A stretch of DNA of 64,000 nucleotides from Atopsyche davidsoni (Eukaryota > Arthropoda > Insecta > Trichoptera > Hydrobiosidae), in assembly GCA_022113835.1 (NCBI GenBank), contig JAILWY010000001.1:4092001-4156000 (forward strand), in the 5' to 3' direction. Below the pieces are notes generated by a model. It ran no database searches. It was not told where the DNA came from and was given only the letters and a program-made list of their open reading frames with translations. The translations under genes were made by a program, and so were the position numbers. This document shows positions 1 through 10,375 of the stretch, in pieces (position 1 is the stretch's first letter; the number at the start of each line of letters is the position of its first letter).

Positions 1-296
1 CTTAAATCTAAATTAAAGATTATATCTGTGAAAGAGTAATATTTAAAAAAAATCGTATACTCGGAGTATTGTTTCAATGCGAACTGTCTTATAAATAAAA
101 AACCTTCCGACACAAATCATGGCTGTCATTATATTCCTGTGATGTTTTAATGAATATTTTTTGCATGAAAAAACCTGGTTTGCTTGCTGAGTCGTTTTCG
201 GTGGTTGTTTATTTCAATCGTCCCTAAAGAATTAGAAGATTTTCACATCTTTCAACATAGGTTCGAAGTGTGTTAATAGCTACTTTAACTTTTCAG

Positions 297-468
297 ATCT
301 GTGGTGAAAAAGGGACGAAATGAGTCAAAAAAAATTATATGTTCCTTGTGGCGAAAGTCTTTACAGTGTTACAATGCAGTGTACCTCAAGGGTGACCATT
401 TGTTCCACTACGAGTGCATCAGCAACCGGCAGAAACGCTCAAAACAATGGCCCACCTGCCGCAGCTAA
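297..468 (+). pseudogene. Degenerate RING-H2 finger fragment (E3 ubiquitin ligase-like)
   Basis: Read from an acceptor-like tract ending in CAG at 294-296, the frame starting at 301 runs open to a TAA at 466-468. Its end resembles the second half of a RING-H2 zinc finger: GDHLFHYEC at 391-417, then a basic stretch and WPTCRS at 448-465. RING proteins bind an E2 enzyme and pass ubiquitin to substrates. Here the first Cys is present (340-342), but Trp stands where the second Cys (349-351) and a late Cys (448-450) are expected, and Asp replaces the Cys before the first His. Zinc binding should fail, so I read it as a pseudogene or retrocopy fragment. No upstream exon was seen. A short ORF with its ATG at 320 overlaps in another frame and looks unlike any protein. 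The family call rests on spacing and flanking residues only. Confidence 0.4.
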
Positions 469-594
469 TCCTAAATTCAATTATAATAATACTTATCACT
501 AGTTGTTTTCTTTAAAATTTTACAATTTGTTTTAAATCTCTCGGTATCATGTGCAAAAGTATTTTTTAATGACATTTATGTGACCATAATATAA

Positions 595-1120
595 TTATTA
601 AATCTAGCTATTTAGATATGTTGGTTCTCTTTTTTCTTTTCTTATAAGCACTTGAAAATTACAGAATTACAGCCGTACCCCTGAATTTCAGCATTACTCA
701 AAATTAATATCACGATTGCTATGTTCGGGATATTTATCGGGATCGCGTGCATTATTTACAACGCCATACTAGAGCATATTCCAATAGAATAGCCCCGAAT
801 ATCTAAGTACATGGGTACGGTTTGTAGTAAAAAAAAGGTAAAGAGAATAGTACGGTTTTACAAAACATGAACATAACAAAACGGCATTCATCATTTAACA
901 ACTATCTCTATTATAACCTACAAAACGAACTGTCAGATTCTGTAAATTTATCCACAATATTGTTCCATAAATGAATATTGCAAGCCATGGTTGTAAAGCT
1001 GCTTTTACACGAGCAACTAAAATCTCCAAAAAAATAAATTATATAAAAATTTATCAAAATACATACATATTATAATAAAACTAGTACTTGTTTAATTTAT
1101 TACCACAATTTTATTTTGAT
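595..1120. repeat. Dispersed repeat R1, copy a (matches 11990-12483)
   Basis: This block lines up with 11990-12483. Shared landmarks are a CTTGAAAATTACAG stretch, a segment around the GTACCCCTGAATTTCAGC string, a CGGGATATTTAT..GGGATCGCG segment, a TCATCATTTAACAACTATCT segment, and an end reading TTATAATAAAACTAGTA. The two copies differ by many substitutions and several indels, so they are old. No coding frame survives in both copies. In the downstream copy the repeat is directly followed by the array-leader repeat; here about 790 bp of other sequence separates them. It may be the outer part of the same composite element. Confidence 0.65.
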
Positions 1121-1716
1121 TGCAATAAATAATAGACCTCTGAAGCTATTTTTTACATTGGGAATACTTTGGTCCGCTTGCCGCCGACCGGTACGTGATA
1201 ACCGTCAATTGTTCGTTAATTTTGAAGTGTAAATTAACGCGACCTGGAGAAGCACTTCAGCGTTATGGAGATCATGAAAAACTCCAGAAGAAGCGTAATT
1301 TTGAGGACGCTTTTTTTTACAATGGTGACAAATTCTACTCCGGTGTTATCCCGGTGCCGTCATCCCAAAGATCGCATCGTCGGCCTGAAGCTAGGAGACT
1401 TCGTGTTGGCATCATAAGTGAACGAGCCGCTCTTCACGGAAGACACGGGGGTTCCTCCACTGACGCTCTCTGCTCTTAAACTGAATAGTTCACGTGGTTG
1501 GACAATGTATGAAGTTATTCGATGAAACTCCATAAAGACTGATTGCAAAAGCTACACTAACTTAAAAAATAACTTCAGGGGACTTCAGGATTAGCTGGTC
1601 ACATGAGGCTAAGTAACCGCGCATTGTGTGCGTTTTAATTTTATATAAAATATACGTAGCCCTTTAAAATCCATTTCCAAATCCATCAATTGCCATTTCA
1701 TAGGTGAAACTCACAA
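1121..1716. other. Unassigned, slightly GC-richer stretch
   Basis: No recognisable gene. Overlapping small frames exist on both strands (1195-1479 plus, 1360-1548 minus) and neither resembles a family I know. The string CGTAATTTTGAGGACGCTTT near 1295 resembles a motif in the 14.2-14.5 kb direct repeats (CGTAATTTTGAAGACG), so this may be old repeat DNA. Confidence 0.3.
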
Positions 1717-1890
1717 ATGAAGCATAATTATTTTCATTGAACCTGGAGAATTTATAACTTGAAAATAATACTCCACATGGATTTGAACCCGGGACCGCCT
1801 GTGTCAATGGTGGTCAGTAAGACTTCTGACGCTAATGTCTTTTGTGTTTCAACAATAAATACAACAGAAGGTCAAACCGGCAAAGAGAAA
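1717..1890 (-). repeat. tRNA-derived SINE-like segment upstream of array 1
   Basis: On the minus strand a B-box-like string GGTTCAAATCC (reverse complement of 1779-1789) sits in a tRNA-like context, with a CCCGGG immediately before it and a possible A-box some 45 bases upstream. The same segment, with scattered substitutions and small indels, precedes array 2 at 16814-16989. It is less similar between the two sites than the sequence to its right. No TSD or poly(A) tail was defined. Confidence 0.4.
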
Positions 1891-1894
1891 TGAG

Positions 1895-2395
1895 TAATCG
1901 GTATATATGCCGAAATTGCTTCACCGAGCAAGGAGTCCCGACGGAAAAAACAAAAATAACAAATGGATAAATATTAAAAATTATTATAATACATGAATAT
2001 GTTTTAAAAAAATCAGATGAATTTGTAACTTTTTGTACATATATCTCATTTATTAATAAATATAAAATATCTACATTAAATAAAAGAATTAATTTAAACC
2101 TAGAAATTTAAATACTTACTAGGTAATAGGTCTTTCATGCATATTTGAATTGTAAGAATATAACAAATGAATGTTGATTTTCAGTTCAGTAAGCAGTTCG
2201 GCGCCTGCCAGCGCGGCCGCTAGACGTTTTTATCATCCGTTTCGACTTCAAGTTAATATACATCGCGGTCAGAATCAAATATTTAATATCTAAGCTCATA
2301 TATTGCATGTGTAAGCTTTTTTAATCGATTGATATTTATATTTCCAGTTTGCAAACATCGGGTGCCAGTCCTCGCAGTCCATCTTACATGTTGTG
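1895..2395 (+). repeat. AT-rich leader of the minisatellite block, copy 1
   Basis: Conserved AT-rich leader with a GC-rich patch (GGCGCCTGCCAGCGCGGCCG near 2201). It ends in an acceptor-like tract (TATTTATATTTCCAG, about 2332-2346) about 50 bp before the array. It is near-identical to 16994-17494 and clearly diverged from 12503-12810, giving three family members in the window. The array beyond it can be read from an ATG at 2388, but that frame is not conserved between copies. Confidence 0.6.
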
Positions 2396-5300
2396 TCGGA
2401 TCGGGACGCGCCCTTCAAAGGCGCCGCGCAACCCAGGGAGCCGCCGATTGCGCCTCTGCTGGCCGCGCAGGCAGCCCTTCAAAGGCGCCGCGGAACCCTG
2501 GGAGCCGCCGATTGCGCCTCTGCTGGCCGCGCAGGCAGCCCGCGACGTCCTGCCGCCTATTGGACTGGCGGATCGGGACGCGCCCTTCAAAGGCGCCGCG
2601 CAACCCTGGGAGCTGCCGATTGCGCCTCTGCTGGCCGCGCAGGCAGCCCTTCAAAGGCGCCGCGGAACCCTGGGAGCCGCCGATTGCGCCTCTGCTGGCC
2701 GCGCAGGCAGCCCGCGACGTCCTGCCGCCTATTGGACTGGCGGATCGGGACGCGCCCTTCAAAGGCGCCGCGCAACCCAGGGAGCCGCCGATTGCGCCTC
2801 TGCTGGCCGCGCAGGCAGCCCTTCAAAGGCGCCGCGGAACCCTGGGAGCCGCCGATTGCGCCTCTGCTGGCCGCGCAGGCAGCCCGCGACGTCCTGCCGC
2901 CTATTGGACTGGCGGATCGGGACGCGCCCTTCAAAGGCGCCGCGCAACCCAGGGAGCCGCCGATTGCGCCTCTGCTGGCCGCGCAGGCAGCCCTTCAAAG
3001 GCGCCGCGCAACCCTGGGAGCCGCCGATTGCGCCTCTGCTGGCCGCGCAGGCAGCCCGCGACGTCCTGCCGCCTATTGGACTGGCGGATCGGGACGCGCC
3101 CTTCAAAGGCGCCGCGCAACCCAGGGAGCCGCCGATTGCGCCTCTGCTGGCCGCGCAGGCAGCCCTTCAAAGGCGCCGCGGAACCCTGGGAGCCGCCGAT
3201 TGCGCCTCTGCTGGCCGCGCAGGCAGCCCGCGACGTCCTGCCGCCTATTGGACTGGCGGATCGGGACGCGCCCTTCAAAGGCGCCGCGCAACCCTGGGAG
3301 CTGCCGATTGCGCCTCTGCTGGCCGCGCAGGCAGCCCTTCAAAGGCGCCGCGGAACCCTGGGAGCCGCCGATTGCGCCTCTGCTGGCCGCGCAGGCAGCC
3401 CGCGACGTCCTGCCGCCTATTGGACTGGCGGATCGGGACGCGCCCTTCAAAGGCGCCGCGCAACCCAGGGAGCTGCCGATTGCGCCTCTGCTGGCCGCGC
3501 AGGCAGCCCTTCAAAGGCGCCGCGCAACCCTGGGAGCCGCCGATTGCGCCTCTGCTGGCCGCGCAGGCAGCCCGCGACGTCCTGCCGCCTATTGGACTGG
3601 CGGATCGGGACGCGCCCTTCAAAGGCGCCGCGCAACCCAGGGAGCCGCCGATTGCGCCTCTGCTGGCCGCGCAGGCAGCCCTTCAAAGGCGCCGCGGAAC
3701 CCTGGGAGCCGCCGATTGCGCCTCTGCTGGCCGCGCAGGCAGCCCGCGACGTCCTGCCGCCTATTGGACTGGCGGATCGGGACGCGCCCTTCAAAGGCGC
3801 CGCGCAACCCTGGGAGCTGCCGATTGCGCCTCTGCTGGCCGCGCAGGCAGCCCTTCAAAGGCGCCGCGGAACCCTGGGAGCCGCCGATTGCGCCTCTGCT
3901 GGCCGCGCAGGCAGCCCGCGACGTCCTGCCGCCTATTGGACTGGCGGATCGGGACGCGCCCTTCAAAGGCGCCGCGCAACCCAGGGAGCCGCCGATTGCG
4001 CCTCTGCTGGCCGCGCAGGCAGCCCTTCAAAGGCGCCGCGGAACCCTGGGAGCCGCCGATTGCGCCTCTGCTGGCCGCGCAGGCAGCCCGCGACGTCCTG
4101 CCGCCTATTGGACTGGCGGATCGGGACGCGCCCTTCAAAGGCGCCGCGCAACCCTGGGAGCTGCCGATTGCGCCTCTGCTGGCCGCGCAGGCAGCCCTTC
4201 AAAGGCGCCGCGGAACCCTGGGAGCCGCCGATTGCGCCTCTGCTGGCCGCGCAGGCAGCCCGCGACGTCCTGCCGCCTATTGGACTGGCGGATCGGGACG
4301 CGCCCTTCAAAGGCGCCGCGCAACCCAGGGAGCCGCCGATTGCGCCTCTGCTGGCCGCGCAGGCAGCCCTTCAAAGGCGCCGCGGAACCCTGGGAGCCGC
4401 CGATTGCGCCTCTGCTGGCCGCGCAGGCAGCCCGCGACGTCCTGCCGCCTATTGGACTGGCGGATCGGGACGCGCCCTTCAAAGGCGCCGCGCAACCCTG
4501 GGAGCTGCCGATTGCGCCTCTGCTGGCCGCGCAGGCAGCCCTTCAAAGGCGCCGCGCAACCCAGGGAGCTGCCGATTGCGCCTCTGCTGGCCGCGCAGGC
4601 AGCCCTTCAAAGGCGCCGCGCAACCCAGGGAGCTGCCGATTGCGCCTCTGCTGGCCGCGCAGGCAGCCCGCGACGTCCCGCCGCCTATTGGACTGGCGGA
4701 TCGGGACGCGCCCTTCAAAGGCGCCGCGCAACCCTGGGAGCTGCCGATTGCGCCTCTGCTGGCCGCGCAGGCAGCCCTTCAAAGGCGCCGCGCAACCCAG
4801 GGAGCTGCCGATTGCGCCTCTGCTGGCCGCGCAGGCAGCCCGCGACGTCCTGCCGCCTATTGGACTGGCGGATCGGGACGCGCCCTTCAAAGGCGCCGCG
4901 CAACCCTGGGAGCTGCCGATTGCGCCTCTGCTGGCCGCGCAGGCAGCCCTTCAAAGGCGCCGCGCAACCCTGGGAGCTGCCGATTGCGCCTCTGCTGGCC
5001 GCGCAGGCAGCCCTTCAAAGGCGCCGCGCAACCCAGGGAGCCGCCGATTGCGCCTCTGCTGGCCGCGCAGGCAGCCCGCGACGTCCCGCCGCCTATTGGA
5101 CTGGCGGATCGGGACGCGCCCTTCAAAGGCGCCGCGCAACCCAGGGAGCTGCCGATTGCGCCTCTGCTGGCCGCGCAGGCAGCCCTTCAAAGGCGCCGCG
5201 GAACCCTGGGAGCCGCCGATTGCGCCTCTGCTGGCCGCGCAGGCAGCCCGCGACGTCCCGCCGCCTATTGGACTGGCGGATCGGGACGCGCCCTTCAAAG

Positions 5301-5803
5301 GCGCCGCGCAACCCAGGGAGCTGCCGATTGCGCCTCTGCTGGCCGCGCAGGCAGCCCTTCAAAGGCGCCGCGGAACCCTGGGAGCCGCCGATTGCGCCTC
5401 TGCTGGCCGCGCAGGCAGCCCGCGACGTCCTGCCGCCTATTGGACTGGCGGATCGGGACGCGCCCTTCAAAGGCGCCGCGCAACCCTGGGAGCTGCCGAT
5501 TGCGCCTCTGCTGGCCGCGCAGGCAGCCCTTCAAAGGCGCCGCGCAACCCAGGGAGCTGCCGATTGCGCCTCTGCTGGCCGCGCAGGCAGCCCTTCAAAG
5601 GCGCCGCGCAACCCAGGGAGCTGCCGATTGCGCCTCTGCTGGCCGCGCAGGCAGCCCGCGACGTCCCGCCGCCTATTGGACTGGCGGATCGGGACGCGCC
5701 CTTCAAAGGCGCCGCGCAACCCAGGGAGCTGCCGATTGCGCCTCTGCTGGCCGCGCAGGCAGCCCTTCAAAGGCGCCGCGCAACCCTGGGAGCCGCCGAT
5801 TGC
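2396..5803 (+). repeat. GC-rich 172-bp minisatellite array 1, about 18.7 units
   Basis: This is a tandem array in otherwise AT-rich DNA. The basic period is 172 bp, made of a 64-bp sub-unit and a 108-bp sub-unit. Both share the CTTCAAAGGCGCCGCG..CTGGCCGCGCAGGCAGCC core; the longer one adds a 44-bp insert containing GACGTCCTGCCGCCTATTGG. Three extra 64-bp sub-units break the period at about 4543, 4951 and 5531. Units differ at a few fixed sites: CCAGGG or CCTGGG, CGGAAC or CGCAAC, CCTGCC or CCCGCC. The plus strand has no stop codon in any frame of the unit, and 172 is not a multiple of 3, so one reading frame cycles through all three. The resulting ORFs of more than 1100 codons are a consequence of unit composition, not evidence for a protein. 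Confidence 0.95.
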
Positions 5804-6243
5804 CAATTTGCGATTGCGATGGCAATTGCCGCATCCAGACTGCCTACTCCAGGACGCCTGCCCTTGCCGCCACCTGACGTCTCAACTTCAGGCTGCCTGT
5901 CCATGCCGCCATCCCACTTCGCATCTTTACGGTTGCCTGCCCTTGCTGTTTATAAAACCTTTTATTTCAGGATGTCTGACGTCTCTACTTCAGGTATTTT
6001 TAATTAAATATTTTTTTTATAAATTTTTTTTATTTCGTTTCATTCGTTTTTATTTTGTTTCGATGCTTTCCGTTTCGTTCCGTTCCGTTATAGTTGCGTC
6101 GCATTTTCACTGCCATATCTTTTTCCAGCCTATCCTACTCCAGGACGCCTGCCCTTGCTGCCTCCTCACGACTCAACTTCAGGATTCCTGACCATGGCGC
6201 CATCCCACATCGCATCTTTACGGTTGTCTGCTCTTGCTGCCCA
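5804..6243 (+). repeat. Post-array segment with a direct repeat pair, copy 1
   Basis: Immediately after the array two related segments of about 110 bp occur, at 5845-5955 and 6131-6243. Both start CTACTCCAGGACGCCTGCCC and contain a TCGCATCTTTACGGTTG motif. They are separated by AT-rich sequence. Several TTCAG or TCCAG acceptor-like tracts recur at regular places. The same layout is at 18991-19430, and part of it survives at 12883-12972. No protein reading is conserved. Confidence 0.7.
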
Positions 6244-7367
6244 TATTTCCAATAAAATGTGATAGTTGTAATTGTTAAAAATTTTCATTTTACGTGTTAT
6301 AGTAAATAGTGTATTTTTTAATTCTTCAACCTACTATTTATTAATAAATTGTTCTATCATGCTAATTTCGTGTTTTTTATTTATTAATTTTAGTTATAAA
6401 CTATTATTCTTTCTTTTTATTTTAATCTTAAATATAATTATAATTCTAGTTTTATTCCTAAAGGTTTTAAAGTCAATCAGATAATAAATAAATATTTCGA
6501 AATTAACACCGCGCGGGCATGACTCGCAAACTTTCAAAGAACTCATTGGAGTAAATCAATTAAAATGCATTTTATATTACCTTTAAAGTAACTATTAAAA
6601 TGATCAGTGTTTTTGGACGGGAGATATATAATTGTAATTTCAAAAAACAATTTCTTTTCATCATTGCCAATACTTTAGAATCCTGGTGGTATTATTTCTT
6701 GAATAATGATATTTTATTAAATAAAGCATAATACTTGTTCAGGACAAGACGTGTTTGCATTGATTTTTATTTAAAATGGTGTCATAGTCATTCATTATTT
6801 TTTAATAATAGCACATCAGACATTTTAAAGATAATTCAATAAGTAATTATAGTTCTCGAAACCATTTGGGCTAATCATGTCACGTTATGGGAATACAAAA
6901 CGCAGAATTACTATTTTGAAGAGTGTGATTAATTATTGTTACTTTTATTATGAAAAATATCATTAAATATAATTTTAATTTTTATAATAAATAAATATTT
7001 GCGCTCCGTTTGTTTGAAAGCGAAATAAACACCTAAGAATAAAAATAATTTAAAAAATCCCACACATCCACACCCCAAAAATAATTTAAAAAAAACAACA
7101 CATTACATACTTTTCAGTATTAAGAAAGGATTCTATTCGGAGAGATTTCCCTTTCGATAGCAGTTTTCAAGACACCGATGACCTCTTCTTACGTAATTGT
7201 ATCCTCTGCTCCGAGTGCTTCTCCTCAGAGGAAGTTGGTGACCATTTCAATGAACATATGTATTTTCTTACTCATTTGGCTGTAACCTCGATTACCAGCC
7301 ACTGCCATAAAATACGTACCCACTTAAGTGTTCTCCTTTTATTTTCTTTTGATTCTACCAAGGGAAA
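6244..7367. other. AT-rich linker inside the duplicated block, copy 1
   Basis: About 1.1 kb of very AT-rich sequence, identical in the two blocks. Small hydrophobic frames such as 6272-6484 are typical of random AT-rich DNA. I see no gene or structured element here. Confidence 0.5.
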
Positions 7368-7655
7368 TTAGCTGCAATAGGCTACAATTATTATTTTTAA
7401 ATATAGCCATATCACCTTACGATTTTTTACCATCGTCAGGGGTTCACTTTCTTTACACATTCTGTGCATGACTCTCTCGTTTGTATGGCAGGCATCCTGT
7501 TGTATTTTAAGGGTTCTCCTATAAAGCCACATTTCAAATGCCTCAATTTTTCGCAACGGTCTCAATTCCCTAAAGAAGAACCGAGACAACACATCATTTG
7601 GTGGATCGCGAACGTGATTATATATAATTTCAAAATCAATTTTTGTACGATTCAA
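7368..7655 (-). pseudogene. LINE reverse-transcriptase C-terminal fragment, copy 1
   Basis: The minus-strand frame carries a stretch characteristic of the C-terminal tail of non-LTR retrotransposon polymerases: KIEAFEMWLYRRTLKI, then TNERVMHRMCKESEPL and a KNRK motif. In intact LINEs this region follows the reverse transcriptase and leads into a YLGH-type motif, which has been lost here. The rest of the polymerase, including the YxDD core, is not visible upstream on the minus strand. The fragment points away from the neighbouring BEL pol remnant, about 150 bp to the right, so the two come from separate insertions. Present identically at 20555-20842. The clade is uncertain. Confidence 0.6.
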
Positions 7656-7799
7656 TTGTGCGTTTTATGTATTGAGGCAAGAAATGTTCTCACACTGCTT
7701 TGTTTTTCTAGAAAATTTTATATTATAATTGCCAAAACAAGCGATTTAACGGAAGTTAGTAATCTTATGTGCATGAGGTAATTGTCAGTTATAGATTCT

Positions 7800-8280
7800 A
7801 TGTTACTTCAAATCAACAAAAGACACAACACTTTACTTCATTCTGCGAAAGAACGAGAGAACACTAACAAGTCTCCGGAAGATCGATCGGTCGTAAAGAC
7901 TGACGTCTCAACCACACTCAATTCAATCTCAAAAATTAATGAAACCCCAAGCTTCTCAAACTTTAGCACGCTGAGTCAAGTAATATTATCCACTGCTCTA
8001 ATATATGTGCGTGGTGAAGATAATGAATATTGCAAGGCTAGGGCACTACTAGACAGTGGCAGTCAACACTGCCTTATATCGGCATTCTTATGCAAGAAAT
8101 TAAAAGTAAAATCAATACAGTCCACAATATTATCGATTACAGGAGTAGGTCATTCAACCCAAACGGCTACTCAAATTTGTGAAAGCTCTAAATGGGAACT
8201 TTTCTCAACAAATTATGTGCATAGTTTTACCAAAGCTAACATCAACAATACCTCCGGTTGGTATCAACAAAAATAGTTTG
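7800..8280 (+). pseudogene. BEL/Pao gag end and aspartic protease segment, copy 1
   Basis: A frame open from about 7782 to 8276 contains an RHNTLLH motif, typical of the end of BEL gag next to the last zinc knuckle. It then has a protease core with LLDSGSQ; the catalytic Asp codon is 8052-8054. A hydrophobic strand with a following GVGHS motif supports a retroviral-type aspartic protease (DUF1758/A17 class), which matures the polyprotein. A frameshift near 8180-8270 moves the reading into the next segment. No convincing ATG begins the frame; it is an internal fragment. The copy at 20987-21467 carries the same lesion. Confidence 0.75.
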
Positions 8281-8727
8281 AACATACCGCAACAGATCAA
8301 ACTCGCAGATCCTACTTTCCATTCGCCATCGCAGGCGGACATAATAATAGGAGCAGATTACTTCTGGGATTTGTTGCTAACCAGAAGTATTCGCTTAACA
8401 AACGGTCCTTATTTACAGGAAACCAAGCTGGGCTGGATCATATCTGGACCCATTCACAATCACTTCAGTAAAAATACAACTGAAACGCAATGCAATCTTA
8501 TTCAATCCATTACAATAGATGAACAATTAAAAAAATTTTGGGAGATAGAAGAATTACACCCTTTTAACTCAACACTCACATGCGAAGATCGTGCATGTGA
8601 ACACATTTTCGTATCCACACATCAGAGATCAACAAACGGTCATTTTACGGTTCAAATTCCGTTTAAAGAATCCACATCGGACTTAGGAGAAAGCTATAAC
8701 ATAGCACGAAGTCGTTTTTTGTCATGA
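8179..8727 (+). pseudogene. BEL/Pao protease-to-RT linker segment, copy 1
   Basis: This continues the protease domain in another frame. IIIGADYFWDLL followed by LGWIISGP is the conserved second half of the BEL protease region, just before the reverse transcriptase. Downstream FWEIEEL matches the segment that introduces the RT in this superfamily. The frame ends at a stop at about 8725 after an RSRF motif, about 50 bp before the RT frame resumes. It overlaps the previous segment because of the frameshift. Confidence 0.75.
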
Positions 8728-8776
8728 GAGAAAACTAGATAAGTCACCGGTATACAAACAACTATATTGCAATTTT

Positions 8777-9307
8777 ATGCAGGAGTATCTGGCACTAGGC
8801 CACATGACTAAAGTAAAGGAGTACAATTCACCTCATTATTCTCTACCTCACCATGGAGTATTACGAGAAAACAGTCTTACCACCAAATTACGCGTAGTTT
8901 TCGATGCGAGCCAAGTAACTACGTCAGGGAAGTCATTAAATGACATTCAGATGGCAGGTCCGCCATTACAAAATGACTCGTTCGCAATACTGTTAAGATT
9001 CCGTCAATATAAATTCGTGGCCTGCGCAGATATAGAGAAGTTCTTCAGACAGTCTCTAATACAAACCGACCAACGAAACTTACAACCGATTCTATGGCGA
9101 GAAACTTCTTCGGCACCAATGAGAACTTATCAACTTAATACGGTGACGTACGGAACCGCGTCAGCACCTTATCTCAGCATGCGTTGCCTACGCGAACTAG
9201 GTCTCAAATGCCAAAATGAAATGGCAGCTAGAACAATACTACATGATTTCTATGTCGACGACCTAACTACCGGCGATGATTGCAAAGATAATTTAACAAA
9301 AACGTGA
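8777..9307 (+). pseudogene. BEL/Pao reverse transcriptase core, copy 1
   Basis: The RT core is recognisable from LRVVFDAS (fingers), ADIEKFFRQ (palm Asp) and YVDDL; the catalytic YVDD codons are 9251-9262. The normal ADIEKMYRQ-type motif is slightly altered, but both palm motifs keep their Asp residues. The enzyme copies element RNA into DNA inside the particle. The frame ends at a stop at about 9305, so the thumb and connection lie in a different frame. The fragment is about 176 codons and cannot be active alone. An identical fragment is at 21964-22494. Confidence 0.85.
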
Positions 9308-9326
9308 AGAAGTCTCTGACACATGT

Positions 9327-10146
9327 ATGTCGGGATGTTTTCCATTAAGAAAATGGATTTTCAATTCACCAGATATTGCTCCAACCGTACTAAGCACTAC
9401 AGAGACAACCAAGCATCTCTCGCTAGATGAACAGTACTCTAGCAAGACTCTCGGGTTAGGATGGAGGAATAAGGAGGACAAACTACATTTCACATCAGAA
9501 TTGAAAAATATTTGTACAACGAGTGCTACGAAGCGCGAAATCTTATCAATCACTTCTTAAATTTATGATCCTTTAGGACTGCTAAGTCCAGCCGTTATTT
9601 CAGCCAAAATACTGTTACAAACACTTTGGCTCTGAAAATTGGATTGGGACGATCCATTGCCTCAAGACCTTGTCTGAAGTTGGGAAAAATTTGTGAATTC
9701 TCTTACTGTTTTATCAAATATCTTCATTCCCAGACACGTGATCGGCCAAGATCCAAAGCAAATAGAATTGCATATTTTCACCGACGACAGTGAAAAGGCG
9801 TACGGATCATGTGCGTATGTACGCACAGTAAACACAACCATAACCACAAGTAATAACGATAAACCTATTATGCTCAAAAACTCGCGTGGCACCAATCAAA
9901 CCACTTACCATTCCGCGATTAGAGCTCTGCGGAGTGCTTGTGGGCGCTCGGTTATTAAATAAAATTAAAAAGTCCTTGCGTACTTCTTTCACTAGAACAA
10001 TGATCTGGACGGATTCCACCATTGTGTTAGGGTGGTTGAACGTTTTTAACTACGACAACGGAGGCTCTGAAAATTCCGCTAGAGTTACCCGAGATCAAAT
10101 CCACTTCAATTACAAGCAATGTTTTGTTCACGTCCCTCTTCTCTAA
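9327..10146 (+). pseudogene. BEL/Pao RT connection and RNase H segment, copy 1
   Basis: After the RT core, a frame with LGLGWRNKEDKL runs into a stop at 9558-9560 and is followed by IYDPLGLLSPAV, a hallmark of the BEL connection domain. RNase H follows: ELHIFTDDSEKAYG near 9770, then, one frame over, IPRLELCGVLVGARLL and WTDSTIVLGWL up to about 10040. RNase H removes the RNA template during cDNA synthesis. At least two in-frame stops (near 9558 and 9632) and one frameshift (about 9890-9960) break it. The same lesions are at 22514-23333. Confidence 0.75.
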
Positions 10147-10375
10147 TATCACAAATGAATCGACGGTCGACTTTGCCAAATTTTCTTCGTTCAAGAAACT
10201 TCAATGCGTATACAGTTATGTATTGCGGTTCATACACAATTCGTGACAAAGAGGGGTGCAAGCTGACAGACGTACAAAGCTAGATAGACTCCCGGTCTAT
10301 CTTTAAATGAGCTTAACAATTGTTTAAAAGTATTAGTTAAAATAGTACAAAAACAATCTTTTCCCGAGGAATATA

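Noticed and set aside
1779..1789. Functional tRNA gene on the minus strand
   Set aside because: Only the B-box region is good. No full cloverleaf with paired acceptor stem is visible; it is better read as a SINE head.
2396..5803. CRISPR-like array
   Set aside because: The repeats are contiguous with no unique spacers, and the setting is eukaryotic.
2384..5806. Series of minus-strand 79-115-codon ORFs repeated every 172 bp
   Set aside because: Periodic by-products of the minisatellite; each ends at the TAG formed by the CCTATTGG string of the unit.
2388..6191. Forward ORF of about 1267 codons from the ATG at 2388, and similar ORFs of 1182-1204 codons in the other frames
   Set aside because: They exist because the repeat unit lacks plus-strand stops. 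The frame after the array differs between the two copies (1912 is not divisible by 3), and all three frames are open, so no protein is being preserved.
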